From assembly GCA_905182985.1 (NCBI GenBank), contig CAJJDN010000081.1, forward strand, positions 14,772-72,611: a DNA stretch of 57,840 nucleotides, written 5' to 3'. Of the stretch, positions 45,901 to 57,840 are shown in pieces. The position numbers were made by a program, and so were the translations under genes. The notes beneath the pieces were generated by a model. It ran no database searches. It was not told the DNA's origin and saw nothing but the letters and a program-made list of their open reading frames with translations. Each line of letters starts with the position of its first letter. Positions within the stretch are counted from its first letter, which is position 1. This DNA is from Paramecium sonneborni (Eukaryota; Ciliophora; Oligohymenophorea; Peniculida; Parameciidae).

Positions 45901-48900
45901 AGCCTTATATTAAATTGCAATTAATATTAATAATAATCATCCATTTAAACTTTATGCCTAAAGTGAAAATAAAAACGATTATGAAGTTATATGTACAATG
46001 TGTATCAAAGGATATGAATTAGTTGAATAAAAATGTATTAAAGAATGTCCAGAATCCTGTTTAGAGTGTTAATTTATTAATGGTTAGAATTAATGTATTA
46101 GATGTGAACTAGAATAATAAGGTAGAAAACTTAGCTTATCTGAAAATTAATGTATTACTTGCCCATAAAATTGTGCCTTATGTAGAATTAGAGCAGATGA
46201 TGAAATCTCATCTATTAATCCTTTATTTAATAATCATTAATATTTCACTTCAACCTATTAATGTTTAAAAAGTTTTGATGATCAAGATTACTATTATGAT
46301 TAAGAATTGGGAACTTTTATTGCATGTTCAAATACAGATAGTTGTGAACGATCATTTATTATTCCTATTAATTTGTATTGCTCGAAAGAAGAATTTACCC
46401 TAGCTTTAAATGCAATATAATCAACCTATGAATAAAATTAATTTAAATTAAAAAATATACTCTTAGAAGATCTTATTTCCGGAAATAGTTTTAAAGAAGT
46501 AATTATAATCATTTTATAATCTAGTTTGAAACAAATCATTTTTATTTATCAGCTAATTCAAAGTTAATCAAAACTATTATTATTAATATTCTAAGTATCA
46601 AACCTTAAATTTGTTAAATTTATGGAAATGCTACTATTTAATAAGTTTTTAGTCAAAATATATTTTCTACTATGTAAATTTTAAACTTATATTAGAAATG
46701 TTGAATTAAATATTTAATTAAACTCACATACTGTTATTGAATTTGAGAGAACTATCACTTTCTAAAATTTCAATAAAATTACAATACAAGATGCTTAATT
46801 CAATCCATAAAATAATAATAAATTAAAATAAATAATATTTCTTAGTAGACTACCATAAATAATTATTTTGAAATCAATTAAGTATTAGTAACTAAATTTA
46901 GAAAATGATTAATCTAGATTCATTTTTTATGATGTTAAGAAACTAGATTTAACAGATTTCTAAATTATAGATCTTATTTAAAATACCATAAATACATTCA
47001 TTTATATTGCAGATACTACTTATGATAAATAAATAACATTTTCATCTTTTAAAATTCTTAATTCAATTCTTCAAAATTAAGTAACTCTCTTTTTTAATGT
47101 TAATAAAAATGATATCATTTCAATTACAGATGGAGTTATTCAAGCAAATTTTTCTAATTCAACTTTAATAGATACATCAATATCTCAATAATTTGGATCT
47201 TTTGATATGAGCAAGATTGAATTTTAAATAGATGTACTAAATTGTTTAAACTTCTTAAATCTTTACCTTTTTAAAAAAGTGACAATTTCTGGAATATAGT
47301 TTCATACTTCCTTTATTGAAAGTTCAACTCTTATTATTTTGAATAATAATAATTAGATTTATGACTTCGTTATTAAAGATTGTAAATTTAGAGAAAAAAG
47401 CTCTGGAATTTTAAATTCCAATTCACTCTAATTAGAATACTTACAAATAGAATTATTCAATCTAATAATACAGGAGAATGAATATCATTAAACAACCAAA
47501 TTACTATTGCTTGATAAATACAACAATGTTAATTCAAAAGTAATGATTTAAAATATTTAAATCTCAAATAATTATGTTTAATCAATCAGCCAAGATTTTA
47601 AATTAAATACTTAAAGTTCTTGTATAATCTATATATCTATAGATTAGATTCTAATTTCAGAACTCAATATAATAAGAGGAATTGGATTGATTGATTTCAG
47701 TATAGTTGAAGCTAAATAGTTAAAAATAACCAGTAGTAAGATCACTTAAGGAGATGAATATAAATTTTTAGGACTTCATTAATATCTAGACTGTTAATTA
47801 CAATAAGTGAAAGGTGAATATTATTTACAATCTCTATTTATTACTTCAGTTCTTAATTTTGAAATAGTAGATATGTAAATTGTATAGACTTAATCATATA
47901 ATTCACCAATTATATACTATAAATCAGCTGACAAAGGAAAGCAACAATAATTAGAAACTATACTATTAAATAATATAATAGTTGAATCAAATCTATTACT
48001 ATTATCTAATTCATAATACTAAACTGCAATAATCTTTATAGATTCAGTTCAATAAACCAATATAGATTTATATAATATAACTTTTTCAGGTAATATTTTG
48101 CATGAATATGTTTAAAATAATCTCTAAATTTCTTCCTTACTCTTAAATTTAAATTGTATTTTAGGTGTTATTACTATTAAAAATTCTAATTTCCTTTAAA
48201 ATACAGTTTACAATAGCACTGATAATTTAATCTATATTAAAAGTCAGACATTGATATTATAGAATTGTACTTTTTTTTAGAATGGTTATTTTAACTATTA
48301 ATTAATTTAATTTTATTTATTATGGGGATTCTTTGAATAAGAAAAAGTATCGATTGAACAACTGAACTAAATTTTCAAAGTTAAATCTACCTCGGGAGTT
48401 GCATAATTATTAATTGAAAATCTTCAAATTTAATACTGTAATTTTGAATAATCAGTAGGATCTTCTGGTGGAGCATTGTAAATTATGGCATAAAAGAATA
48501 GTCTTATGACTATTTAACAAACTTAATTTAAAAATATATCAACTACATTTTCACAAGAGTTTGGATTTGGAGGAGTAATAAATTTAGATAGCACTTCAGC
48601 ATAATCTCTTCAAATTACTTTTTAACAAATATTTATAGAAAATATTGCAGCTAAGGAACAAGGAGGTTTTATTTATATACTATCTGATTCTCCAAAAGTT
48701 AATATCACATTATAGAATTTTTAAATTAAAAATGTATATGCTAAACTTGGATCAATAGTATTTTTCACTTTTTCTTCTACTTCTTCAAATTAATAATATG
48801 TAAATCTTAATTAATTTATTATTTAAAATACAAATGAAGGTTTTACAAATTACTTAAATTAATATACTAAATTATCTAAAACAGAACAAATAGCAATTAC

Positions 48901-51900
48901 AAATAGTAGAGCCTTATTTTATATTGATTCACCTAGTAATATAATCATTTTAAATATTGAAATTGATAATTTAATTTTAGAATCTGTATTATCAATAAAT
49001 AATGCTTAAATGGTTTCTATTGAAAAAATTAAAATATCAAATAGTCTTATAAGTAATTTAATTTTAAGATTGCATCCAAGTTAATGTAAAATTTATTACT
49101 TACTTTAGATCTACCTAATAATATCCAGATTAGTGGTCTTATAATATCTAACATTACTGTGGTATTATAGTTAAAGAACTATAATTGTTTGTAATAAGAT
49201 GATAAAGATTACTCTGTATATTTTAAATGTATTCAAAATGCCTAAAATAAATAAGCACCTTTAAATTTATTTTCATAATATATTAATTAATAACTTAATT
49301 ATGGAGAATGCCTGTTATCCTCAATCAAATAATAAAATGGAAAAGAAAGTAATTTAATGATTGAAAATACAGAATCAGGATTATTATAATTTTTAGATCT
49401 TACAGGATAAAGTTAAATAAAGTTGAATAATCTAGTTTTTTCATAAATTAATTGTAATTTCTGTTAGAATGGATTATTATATTATTCCTTTTTGAAAATT
49501 GAAAATCTCTTAATGAAATAATATATTTCGAAACTCAAAATTACTAATTCTTCATGTGGAGTTTATGGATGTTTTTATATTAAAAAAGAAAATTCTTTAA
49601 TTAATCGAAGAGCTCTTGCAAATTAAGAGAAATATTTATAATCTCTTAATTTGGAAATTTTTATAGATAATTATTTTTGTTAATATAATCAAGCATAAAA
49701 TGGAACTTGTTTATTTGCTGAAAATGTTAAAATATTGATTTAAAATTCAATTTTTTAATTTAATAATGCATCTGGAAAAGGAGGAGCTATGATCATTAAG
49801 ATGAAACAAGATGTTTTAATTACAAATAGTTTAATATAACACAATTCAGCCTAAATAGGAGGAGGAATTAATTTAATTGATCAATAAGATATGGATTATT
49901 TTAAACTTTCAACTATTATTGATAATAACAAAGCTGATTTTTTTGGAAATGATAAGGTTTCATTACCTTAAAAATTAACGATTACATTAGATGACGAAAG
50001 TTCTTATTTATAAACAATAACAATATAAGAAACATAAGAATTATTAATTTAATAAGTAATAGTTTCATCTAGTAAATTAATTAAATAATAGTATATTTTA
50101 TTGCCAAGTGGTTAAAAGATTTCGCTATATGAATAATTCAATAAAATAAATAAAACATATTCTTCTTTCAATTAAAAGTTTAGAGTGATTGCTTTGAGTA
50201 AGGATAATAGTGTGATGAAAAATCTATAAAATTCATTTTGTGAAATTGATAGTAGAATTTTAAATAGTTCAGTTTTAAATGATGATAATATATTTAGTAA
50301 TAATTTTACTAATCTTAAAAATATCAGTTTTAATAACTAAACTTAAGATTATAATTTAGATGAACTGATTGTAAATTTTGATAATGCTTTGCCTACTGAA
50401 ATTGTATTATAATTACAGTTTCGATGCAATTCAATATTTATTCCAATTTATAATAAAAAATATCCATATAACTTAATAAATACACATTCTAATTATAAAT
50501 TAAGAGTTAATATAAAGACTTTAAGTTGTTAATATGGAGAGATTAAAAATAATACTGATTATTCATGTATTCCTTGCAATAGTGATTAAGGTCTATTCTC
50601 ATTAAATTTAAATTCTGAAAAATGTGAATTAAAAGATGATGTATCAACAACAAATGTTTAACCAGCATTATTAAATTTAAAATTTGGATATTGGAGACCA
50701 TATTTTTAAAGTAATATAGTTAGTTATTGTCTGAATTTACCTGAAAATTGTTTAGGTGGATGGGAAGAAGGTGATAATTCTTGTTTTTTAGGACATATTG
50801 GAGCATTATGTGAATAATGTGATTTATATAATATAAGAGGAGATGGATATTATTCTGTAAGTTCAACATATTCTTGTGGATCATGTTTAGAAAAAGAAAA
50901 AAATGCATTAATTATAACTTTTATAAGTATTTGGTAATGTTTATTATTAATATTTTAGGACTTTAATATCAATATTGATTTCAGTTCAAAGTACTTTAAA
51001 AGCTATTGAAGAATTTGTGAGAATTATCAATATTATGATGTTAGGATTAGCAGTAATATAAAATTCTAATCAATCTGCTATTTTGATAAAGATGTTAACT
51101 AATTACTTATAGATTATTTCATCAATATCTACATTTTAATTGAAACTACCTATTGGACTATAAAGTACAATAAATGCAGTTGGATCTCCAATTTAGGCAA
51201 TGACTTATTCATTGGATTGTTTTCTATCTCATGTTTTTTAATTTGAAATTTAATATGCTAGAATGATTTGGTAAGTTATTATGCCATTTCTTTATATTAC
51301 ATTCTTTTTAATTTGTTATTTACTGGCAGTTAAATTAAAAAATGTCACTTTTAATAGAAGTGTTATTACTACAACACTTATTTATATGTACATATATTTA
51401 CAACCAAGTTTAATTGGAGGATTTGTTTAACTTGTATCATATAGAGAGATTTCAGGATATAAATGGATATAATCTAATGTTTCTTATAGATTTGATACTG
51501 CTAATCATGAAAAATGGATGCTTGAATTATGTTTACCTATGTTATTATTACTTGCTGTTATTATTCCACTTTATTTTTTTTATGGTCTTTATAGTAATTC
51601 TAATTAATTAGATGATAAAAAAGTTAGACTTTAATGGGGTTATTTATATAATGAATACACTAAAACTGCTTATTTTTGGGAAGTTATCAAAATAGCTTAG
51701 AAAGAATTAATGATTATTTTTTTAACTTATTATGATGATAATGTTATAATTAAAGCAACAATTATATCACTTATTATTGGAATGTATTTGGAATTAAGTT
51801 TAAAATATAAACCTTATAATCTAAATAATCTTAATAAATTAGATTATTATTCTACAAATGTTTGTTTAGCTTCAATTGCTTTGGCTATTGGTATTTATGT

Positions 51901-52541
51901 ATCAGATTAATCTAATACATAAGAAATACAAATTCCTTATGTTATTATTATATCTGTTTTGAATCTTAATATGTTATATACTTTAATATCTAAGATTTTA
52001 ATTGAATATTTGAAAGAAAAAAGTAGTAATTTTGCTGAAAAATTTGATAAGCTTCGTGATTCAATTAGAAACTTATTCCCATTTCTATATTAAATTCCTA
52101 TTATGAAGAGAGTATTAACAAATCGTCATGAATAACGTGAACGAGTTGCTAAATTATACCATAAATTAAAATAATTTTTAATTCCATAAGCTAAAGAAAT
52201 TATAGCCTTTAAAAATTATTAATGGTAAATTGCCATGGAAAGATAAATGGAACAAAATATTGATACAATACCTTTGAGTCTAAGAAGTCCAGCCTAAGCC
52301 AAAGAAAGATAATAATTTATTCGAAAATCTATAAGAGAAAGTTCTTAAAGTTTTTCTAGAAATACGATCACTGCATTTGTTTTAGAAAAAATGTAAATTT
52401 AATAATCATATGAAAAATTATAGGAAATAAAAAAGAGTGGATGAAATGGCTGAAATTTTCGAAGTTAAAAAATAAAAATCCTCTAGAGTTACTCCAATTG
52501 CGTAAAGTGAAAAATATATCAAAGAACTTCAAGAAGAATGA
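42970..52541 (+). CDS. giant Cys-rich, beta-helix-like multipass membrane protein
   Basis: With five introns removed (43510-43538, 44603-44631, 49086-49108, 50934-50958, 52393-52423) the frame closes at exactly 3,145 codons. It starts with a signal peptide (MIPLMVIILRFVYS). Residues ~20-440 are a globular ectodomain. Residues ~440-1120 are Cys-rich with many C-x2-C pairs (CHYTCLTCDGP, NCATCLID, CPESCLEC), like furin/EGF-type receptor repeats. Residues ~1320-2310 are Asn/Ile/Ser-rich with regularly spaced short strands, consistent with a right-handed beta-helix. A further Cys-rich piece (CLGGWEEGDNSCFLGHIGALC) precedes about seven to nine membrane segments (residues ~2610-2980) and a basic, helical cytosolic tail. 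Ciliates carry families of such proteins; roles in adhesion or sensing are guesses. In-frame ATGs also exist upstream at 42934 and 42943, but 42970 gives the best signal peptide. Confidence 0.93.
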
Positions 52542-54044
52542 TTTGAATAAATGATGCAATAATGAAATCAAAGCTAATTTTTAATTATTTTTAACTATTT
52601 TTCTTGTTCTATAAAATTTATAAAAATATTATTTACAAAAACCTTTTTATTATTCACACATTCGATAAAAATTCATTAATACTCACAACAAATAATCACT
52701 TTTATTGAAAAATGTAGGTTTGCCTTCATTAATAAATTCTTCATCTAACTTTATGAATATAGAAGGAAAAATTTAGAACTTTTAAGGATAATTTTAAAAA
52801 ATACTTTTATTGAATTCTTTTATGCTAATTATTGGTATTTAATTTTTAAAGTATGATTATTTTTATGTTTTAGAAGAATTAAAAAAAGAAATAAGTTAAC
52901 TAAGTTTCAAAAAATTTACACTAAAATGTAGGATTATACTGAATTGATGCTAAAATAAAATGAAAAGTGAACTTTTAAACAAAATTATTATGCTTTAATT
53001 TTCATTTATAGATTTAAACATATTACTTCCAAATAAAAGTTATGACTAGTCTTACAGTTTAAACTCCAATAACTTTTTACATTTTATTGAATATTCCATA
53101 TGCTTCAGATTTTGACAATTACTTAACATTGAATTAATAAAAAACATAGGATTTATTTAAATAGTATTAATAATCTTAAGCACAACGTCTTTATTTAAGC
53201 ATTTCTATAATTTATGTTGTATATTTTAAATTTGCTATAAAGATTCCATACCTTTTTAAATTTTTAATAATGAATTGAAATGATATTAGATTTAAGAAAT
53301 ATTTCTATCAAATTAAATGTCTGCCTTTAAGTATATTAATTATCATTTCACAGTCTTTTTTTATTATTTTTTATTTAATTAAAAATAGTAAAAAAGCATT
53401 TTCAGATCCATATCCTCATACTTTTTACAAATTATCTATCAATTAATTATTACTAACCATACCAAGCTTATTGAATTCCAATCCTTTATTATTCTCAATT
53501 GTAAAAAAAAAGGATATATATTTGTCTCTATACACTAAAATCTGCAAAGAGAAACTAAATTTATTTTTCTTTTTTTATTATTATTCATTTAGAATATTAT
53601 ATTAAACTTTAACTTTATCTTTTTCTTATAAGCTAAATTTTAATTCTAGCCTTCATTAAAATATTGGCAAAGAATTTTATTAATTTTCTAATCATTTTTT
53701 TTCTAACCACCAATTCCTTAAGTGTTTTTATTTCTATACAAAATTTTAGCATATCACTATTTTGAAAAACAGAGATTTTAATTTTAATTATAAATGGTAA
53801 GAATTAAATTTTATTTTTCTGTGAAAAAAAAATAAATAGATAATTATTACATATTTATTTTGAATTCTAAGAATTTAGAACATGTAATCAAATACTTTTG
53901 AAATTTTAAATTCACTTTTTACACTTACCTGAAAAAAGGAATTAAATTTTAATTTTTAAATTTGAATTCAACTTATTTGGATTCTTATATTTTCGAAATA
54001 TTTCTAATTAAAAAAAAACTAATAAAATTGTTAATTGATAAATA
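52542..54044. other. intergenic, AT-rich
   Basis: 1.5 kb between convergent genes, holding only the weak frame at 53042-53278 and a longer, very Phe/Ile-rich open frame at 53317-53901 (+) that I regard as chance. No RNA gene or repeat seen. Confidence 0.4.
53042..53278 (+). CDS. small hypothetical protein, doubtful
   Basis: ATG at 53042 to TGA at 53276-53278, 78 residues. The middle (NQQKTQDLFKQYQQSQAQR) is a polar helix followed by a hydrophobic stretch with YLSISIIYVVYFKFA. This could be a small tail-anchored protein, or chance. No upstream exon was found and no family is recognised. Confidence 0.2.
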
Positions 54045-57000
54045 TCATAATTAATGTTTTATATTATAATATGTGCAACTTTTAAATTTTGGGTTTACTA
54101 GACGTTCAAAACGAAGAGCTTGATTAAATAGATTAATTTCTATTAATGCTTTAGCTAATAATTTAATAAATAAATACATTTCTCATCATACCAATCTATT
54201 ATATTTTTGTTTTCATTAATTTATTAATCCAGAAATTGTATAAGTTCCTTAATCTTACCTTGATTTTTTAATGAAGAAACTAAAATTAAATTTCAACTAC
54301 TTTTTTCGATTAAGAATTATTAATTATCTTTGTTATTTTCAATACCATAATTCCAACATTCTATAACTTCATCTATTCTATTTTAATCATTTAAAGCTTT
54401 AACTAAAAAAATTAATTATTGATTCACCTTTTTCTTAGTAGAAGATTTTATTCTTTTTATTATTTTCAATTCCTAAATTCCAAATTTCTATAATTTCTTG
54501 AATTTTACCTTAATCATTTAGTGCTTAAGCTAAAATTTTAATTATGCATTTACTGATTTTCTCATAAAAATATATATCATTCTTGTTATGCTCAATCCCC
54601 AATTTCCAAATATCAATTATTTATTGTAATTTATCTTAATCTCTTAGGGCATTTGCTAAATATTATTATAAATTTTCGATACCCATTTCATCAAAAAAAA
54701 CACGATTTTAAGAATTATTTTTTATTAAAGAATTCCAAAATTCTAAGACTTCTTAAAACTTTTTAAGATCTTTTAAAGTATTTGCTTAAAATTATTCTAT
54801 TGGTTGAATACCTTTCTCTTAATAAAAATAAAGATTCTATATATTGTTTTAAATGCCTATTTCCCAACATTCTAAGACTTCATTTCTCTTTCCTTAATCT
54901 TTTAAAGCCTTGCCTTAAGAAAATATTAAATAACATTATTTACTCATTTCTTAATAAAAAGATTAGTTTTTTTTATTATTTAATATACCTAGGTTCCACA
55001 ATGTTATTACTTCTTCAAATTTTTGTTATTCATTTAAACTGATTGCTATAAGATTTAATTATTTTATTTACCTAATTATTAATAATAGTATATATCGTTT
55101 GGGTTTTATTAAATCAATTGATCCCAAAATTAAATTATTTCATTCAATTTTCCTTACTATTGTAATTCTGTCTCTAAAACATTATTTCTCTAAAATTTAC
55201 ATTTTGCTTAATAAAATAAATAACTATTTTTATTATGCTCTATTCCAAAATCCCAACAATCTATGGCTTCTTAAAATTTGCCATACTTTGCTAATGTTTG
55301 AGCTATAAATGTGAAACAGTTGATACCATTTTATTTATAAAAATTAATTTCATTTATTTTTATTCTAACCATCTAATTCCACATATCTATAACTTCTGTA
55401 GATCTACCAAGTTATTCTAGTAGCTTTGCTATATTGATAAAATTCCAATATTACCTTTTTCAATATAAAAAGTAATATTATTTNTTTTTTCGATTAAGAA
55501 TTATTAATTATCTTTGTTATTTTCAATACCATAATTCCAACATTCTATAACTTCATCTATTCTATTTTAATCATTTAAAGCTTTAACTAAAAAAATTAAT
55601 TATTGATTCACCTTTTTCTTAGTAGAAGATTTTATTCTTTTTATTATTTTCAATTCCTAAATTCCAAATTTCTATAATTTCTTGAATTTTACCTTAATCA
55701 TTTAGTGCTTAAGCTAAAATTTTAATTATGCATTTACTGATTTTCTCATAAAAATATATATCATTCTTGTTATGCTCAATCCCCAATTTCCAAATATCAA
55801 TTATTTATTGTAATTTATCTTAATCTCTTAGGGCATTTGCTAAATATTATTATAAATTTTCGATACCCATTTCATCAAAAAAAACACGATTTTAAGAATT
55901 ATTTTTTATTAAAGAATTCCAAAATTCTAAGACTTCTTAAAACTTTTTAAGATCTTTTAAAGTATTTGCTTAAAATTATTCTATTGGTTGAATACCTTTC
56001 TCTTAATAAAAATAAAGATTCTATATATTGTTTTAAATGCCTATTTCCCAACATTCTAAGACTTCATTTCTCTTTCCTTAATCTTTTAAAGCCTTGCCTT
56101 AAGAAAATATTAAATAACATTATTTACTCATTTCTTAATAAAAAGATTAGTTTTTTTTATTATTTAATATACCTAGGTTCCACAATGTTATTACTTCTTC
56201 AAATTTTTGTTATTCATTTAAACTGATTGCTATAAGATTTAATTATTTTATTTACCTAATTATTAATAATAGTATATATCGTTTGGGTTTTATTAAATCA
56301 ATTGATCCCAAAATTAAATTATTTCATTCAATTTTCCTTACTATTGTAATTCTGTCTCTAAAACATTATTTCTCTAAAATTTACATTTTGCTTAATAAAA
56401 TAAATAACTATTTTTATTATGCTCTATTCCAAAATCCCAACAATCTATGGCTTCTTAAAATTTGCCATACTTTGCTAATGTTTGAGCTATAAATGTGAAA
56501 CAGTTGATACCATTTTATTTATAAAAATTAATTTCATTTATTTTTATTCTAACCATCTAATTCCACATATCTATAACTTCTGTAGATCTACCAAGTTATT
56601 CTAGTAGCTTTGCTATATTGATAAAATTCCAATATTACCTTTTTCAATATAAAAAGTAATATTATTTGAATTATATTTAATTCCCTCATCCCATAAATTG
56701 AAGATCTCTTAAAACCTATTTTATTCTTTTAGACAATCAGCTAAAATTATTATTCTTCATACCTTTTTTTTAATAAAAATAAATATTATTTTTTTCTTTT
56801 TAAATTTATTCATCCCAAAATCCCATCACTTCTGTGAATTTACTTTAATTTCTTAATTCATTAGCTATATATTTTAGATTAATACCTTTCTAATTGTAAA
56901 ATTCTATATTCCAAAAATTAATCTATACTCCTTGATCCCAAACTTCAATTGCTTATTTTAAATAGCCTTATTCTCGTAAAGCTCTTGCTAAGAATATTTC

Positions 57001-57390
57001 CTTTAATCTACCCTTATGTTGATAGAAAGTGATATTGCTCACATCTTTCTTTAATCCTAAGTTACTTAGTTAAATAACATCATCCCATTTACTTTATTCA
57101 ATTAAGGTTTAAGCTTAATGATTCAATAAAATACAATTCTCTATTAAAGATTATATGGATGTTTATAAGGGCACAACTTTGTGTTTATTGGCTATTTCTT
57201 CTTTACATATTTCTTTTAGTGCTTGATCTTTAAAATATAGACTTAAGTGAATACAGTCTTCATCAGAGTGAATTTAGCATTTTTTTTAAATGATTTATTA
57301 GAATAGTTTATTGCTTTCTTCGGATAATTCTTGTTAGAATACGATGGATATAACAAGTTATTTAAATAAGATAACAACCAATGAATACAT
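54045..57390 (-). CDS. TPR protein with one intron per repeat
   Basis: Start ATG at 57390, stop TGA at 54047-54045. When the duplicated assembly block is counted once and fourteen introns of 21-30 nt are removed, the frame closes at exactly 605 codons. The N-terminus has a Cys/His cluster (CQIHSDEDCIHLS ... CKEEIANKHK), like the degenerate B-box-type fingers of Paramecium TPR proteins. About 14 TPR units of 34 residues follow, pattern ALNDQGKIQEIIEIWNLGIE then NN-x5-FYQEK. Each unit is its own 102-nt exon, and every intron cuts at the same place (phase 1, after the Lys closing a unit). Examples are introns 54155-54177, 54280-54300, 54403-54427 and 56988-57011. The TPR solenoid should bind partner proteins; which ones is unknown. 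A 55-codon frame at 57400-57567 lies just upstream in the same frame behind one TGA and could be an unrecognised 5' part. Confidence 0.88.
54301..55483. repeat. 1,183-bp perfect direct repeat, copy A
   Basis: Copy A matches 55485-56667 at a constant offset of 1,184 wherever I compared, including introns. It abuts copy B through one N. The left end coincides with an exon/intron boundary of the TPR gene. Confidence 0.95.
55484..55484. other. single ambiguous base (assembly join)
   Basis: The only N in the window. It sits exactly between two identical 1,183-bp blocks, which is what an unmerged contig overlap looks like. Confidence 0.97.
55485..56667. repeat. 1,183-bp perfect direct repeat, copy B
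   Basis: Identical to 54301-55483 wherever compared. Its right end continues uniquely into the rest of the TPR gene, so the real gene most likely contains this sequence once. Confidence 0.95.
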
Positions 57391-57840
57391 GTAAAAATAT
57401 CATTTGGATGAACTTTTTATTTATCGGCTTAGATTTAAAAATTTTCTTTCATAATTTAATTCTTTCAACTATTTGTAAAGTATTAATTTTTATACCTTTA
57501 TCCTTTTGGTTAATATTGGAATTAGTAAATATTGAAAAACTAAATCATATAAATCAAATTTTATCATAATCTATCTCACTTTTTAGACTTATCAATATAT
57601 AAGTAAACATAAAAATAATCATAAGTTAAATATGATTGGAAATAAGAATTATTACATATTTTTCAAAGGAAACTTTTTTAATATAAATTTCCTAAAAAAT
57701 TAATTATAATGGAATTAATATCACTAGAAGTTTTTATTTGCAATAAATTATTCCTTTTGAATATTTAGATTTTTCTCGGTCATAATAAAATTTTGGTATT
57801 TTAATAAAAAATTATTGAATAAAATATTTATTTTAAATAC
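57391..57840. other. right-edge region, no firm gene
   Basis: Upstream of the TPR gene. On the minus strand 57567-57400 is a 55-codon frame (MIKFDLYDLVFQYLLIPI...) in the same frame as the TPR gene and separated by one TGA. On the plus strand 57381 onward opens a hydrophobic frame that I treat as its shadow. The last 200 bp are AT spacer with no visible element. Confidence 0.35.

Noticed and set aside
52393..52444. Apparent early stop (TGA at 52442) of the giant gene
   Set aside because: Removing the 31-nt intron 52393-52423 restores the frame to the stop at 52541, and the whole gene then closes at an exact codon number.
53317..53901. 195-codon plus-strand open frame
   Set aside because: Very Phe/Ile/Lys-rich, with no motif or balanced segments; frames this long are expected by chance when TGA is the only stop in such AT-rich DNA.
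55484..56667. Real tandem duplication of TPR exons
   Set aside because: Perfect identity including introns plus a single N at the join is better explained by an assembly overlap, though not formally excluded.
54045..57390. TPR gene first looked like a pseudogene with a frameshift in every repeat
   Set aside because: All shifts vanish when a 21-30 nt GT...AG intron is removed at the same place in each unit, and the total closes at 605 codons.

Overview
The window is eukaryotic DNA from a ciliate, most likely Paramecium or a close relative. The base composition is extremely A+T-rich. Long reading frames appear only when TAA and TAG are read as glutamine and TGA is the only stop. The introns are tiny (21-34 nt), begin GTA (rarely GTG) and mostly end TAG, sometimes AAG. 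WD40 arrays of the kind seen here are a family I know from Paramecium. In three genes the frame and intron arithmetic closes exactly: giant membrane protein 3,145 codons after five introns, ABC transporter 1,355 codons after three, TPR gene 605 codons after fourteen. This supports both the code and the intron model. One N at 55484 and a perfect 1,183-bp duplication around it show that this is a draft assembly.

Layout. 1-1077 (-): partial WD40 gene running off the left edge. 2055-9692 (-): very long gene with helical N-terminus, NACHT-type P-loop NTPase, pentapeptide-like strip and WD40 repeats, with several frame breaks. 9.7-13.5 kb: mostly gene-poor, with one coding-like remnant. 13475-17398 (+): intact 1,307-residue secreted or single-pass membrane protein. 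17436-17825 (-): small GGGSY-type protein or fragment. 18509-19351 (+): F-box joined to a dynein-stalk-like domain. 20.05-20.13 kb: cluster of hairpins. 20505-21480 (+): decayed gene. 21525-24192 (-): intact WD40 protein with 14 repeats. 24963-26258 (+): zinc-finger/coiled-coil protein. 26.4-28.2 kb: gene remnants. 28803-30284 (+): TPR protein. 30.5-31.5 kb (-): remnant of a secreted protein. 31841-35983 (+) and 37230-41327 (-): two convergent full-length ABCC-type transporters with a small gene between them. 42970-52541 (+): a 3,144-residue membrane protein with Cys-rich modules, a beta-helix-like middle and several C-terminal membrane segments. 54045-57390 (-): TPR protein with one intron per repeat, partly duplicated by the assembly.

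There is no operon logic; genes are independent and separated by very AT-rich spacers. The main themes are repeat-protein families (three WD40 paralogs, two TPR genes) and membrane or surface proteins. Several loci are decaying next to intact ones. The most unusual items are the F-box/dynein-stalk fusion, the intron-per-TPR architecture, and the contrast between the broken NACHT-WD40 gene and its intact shorter paralogs.
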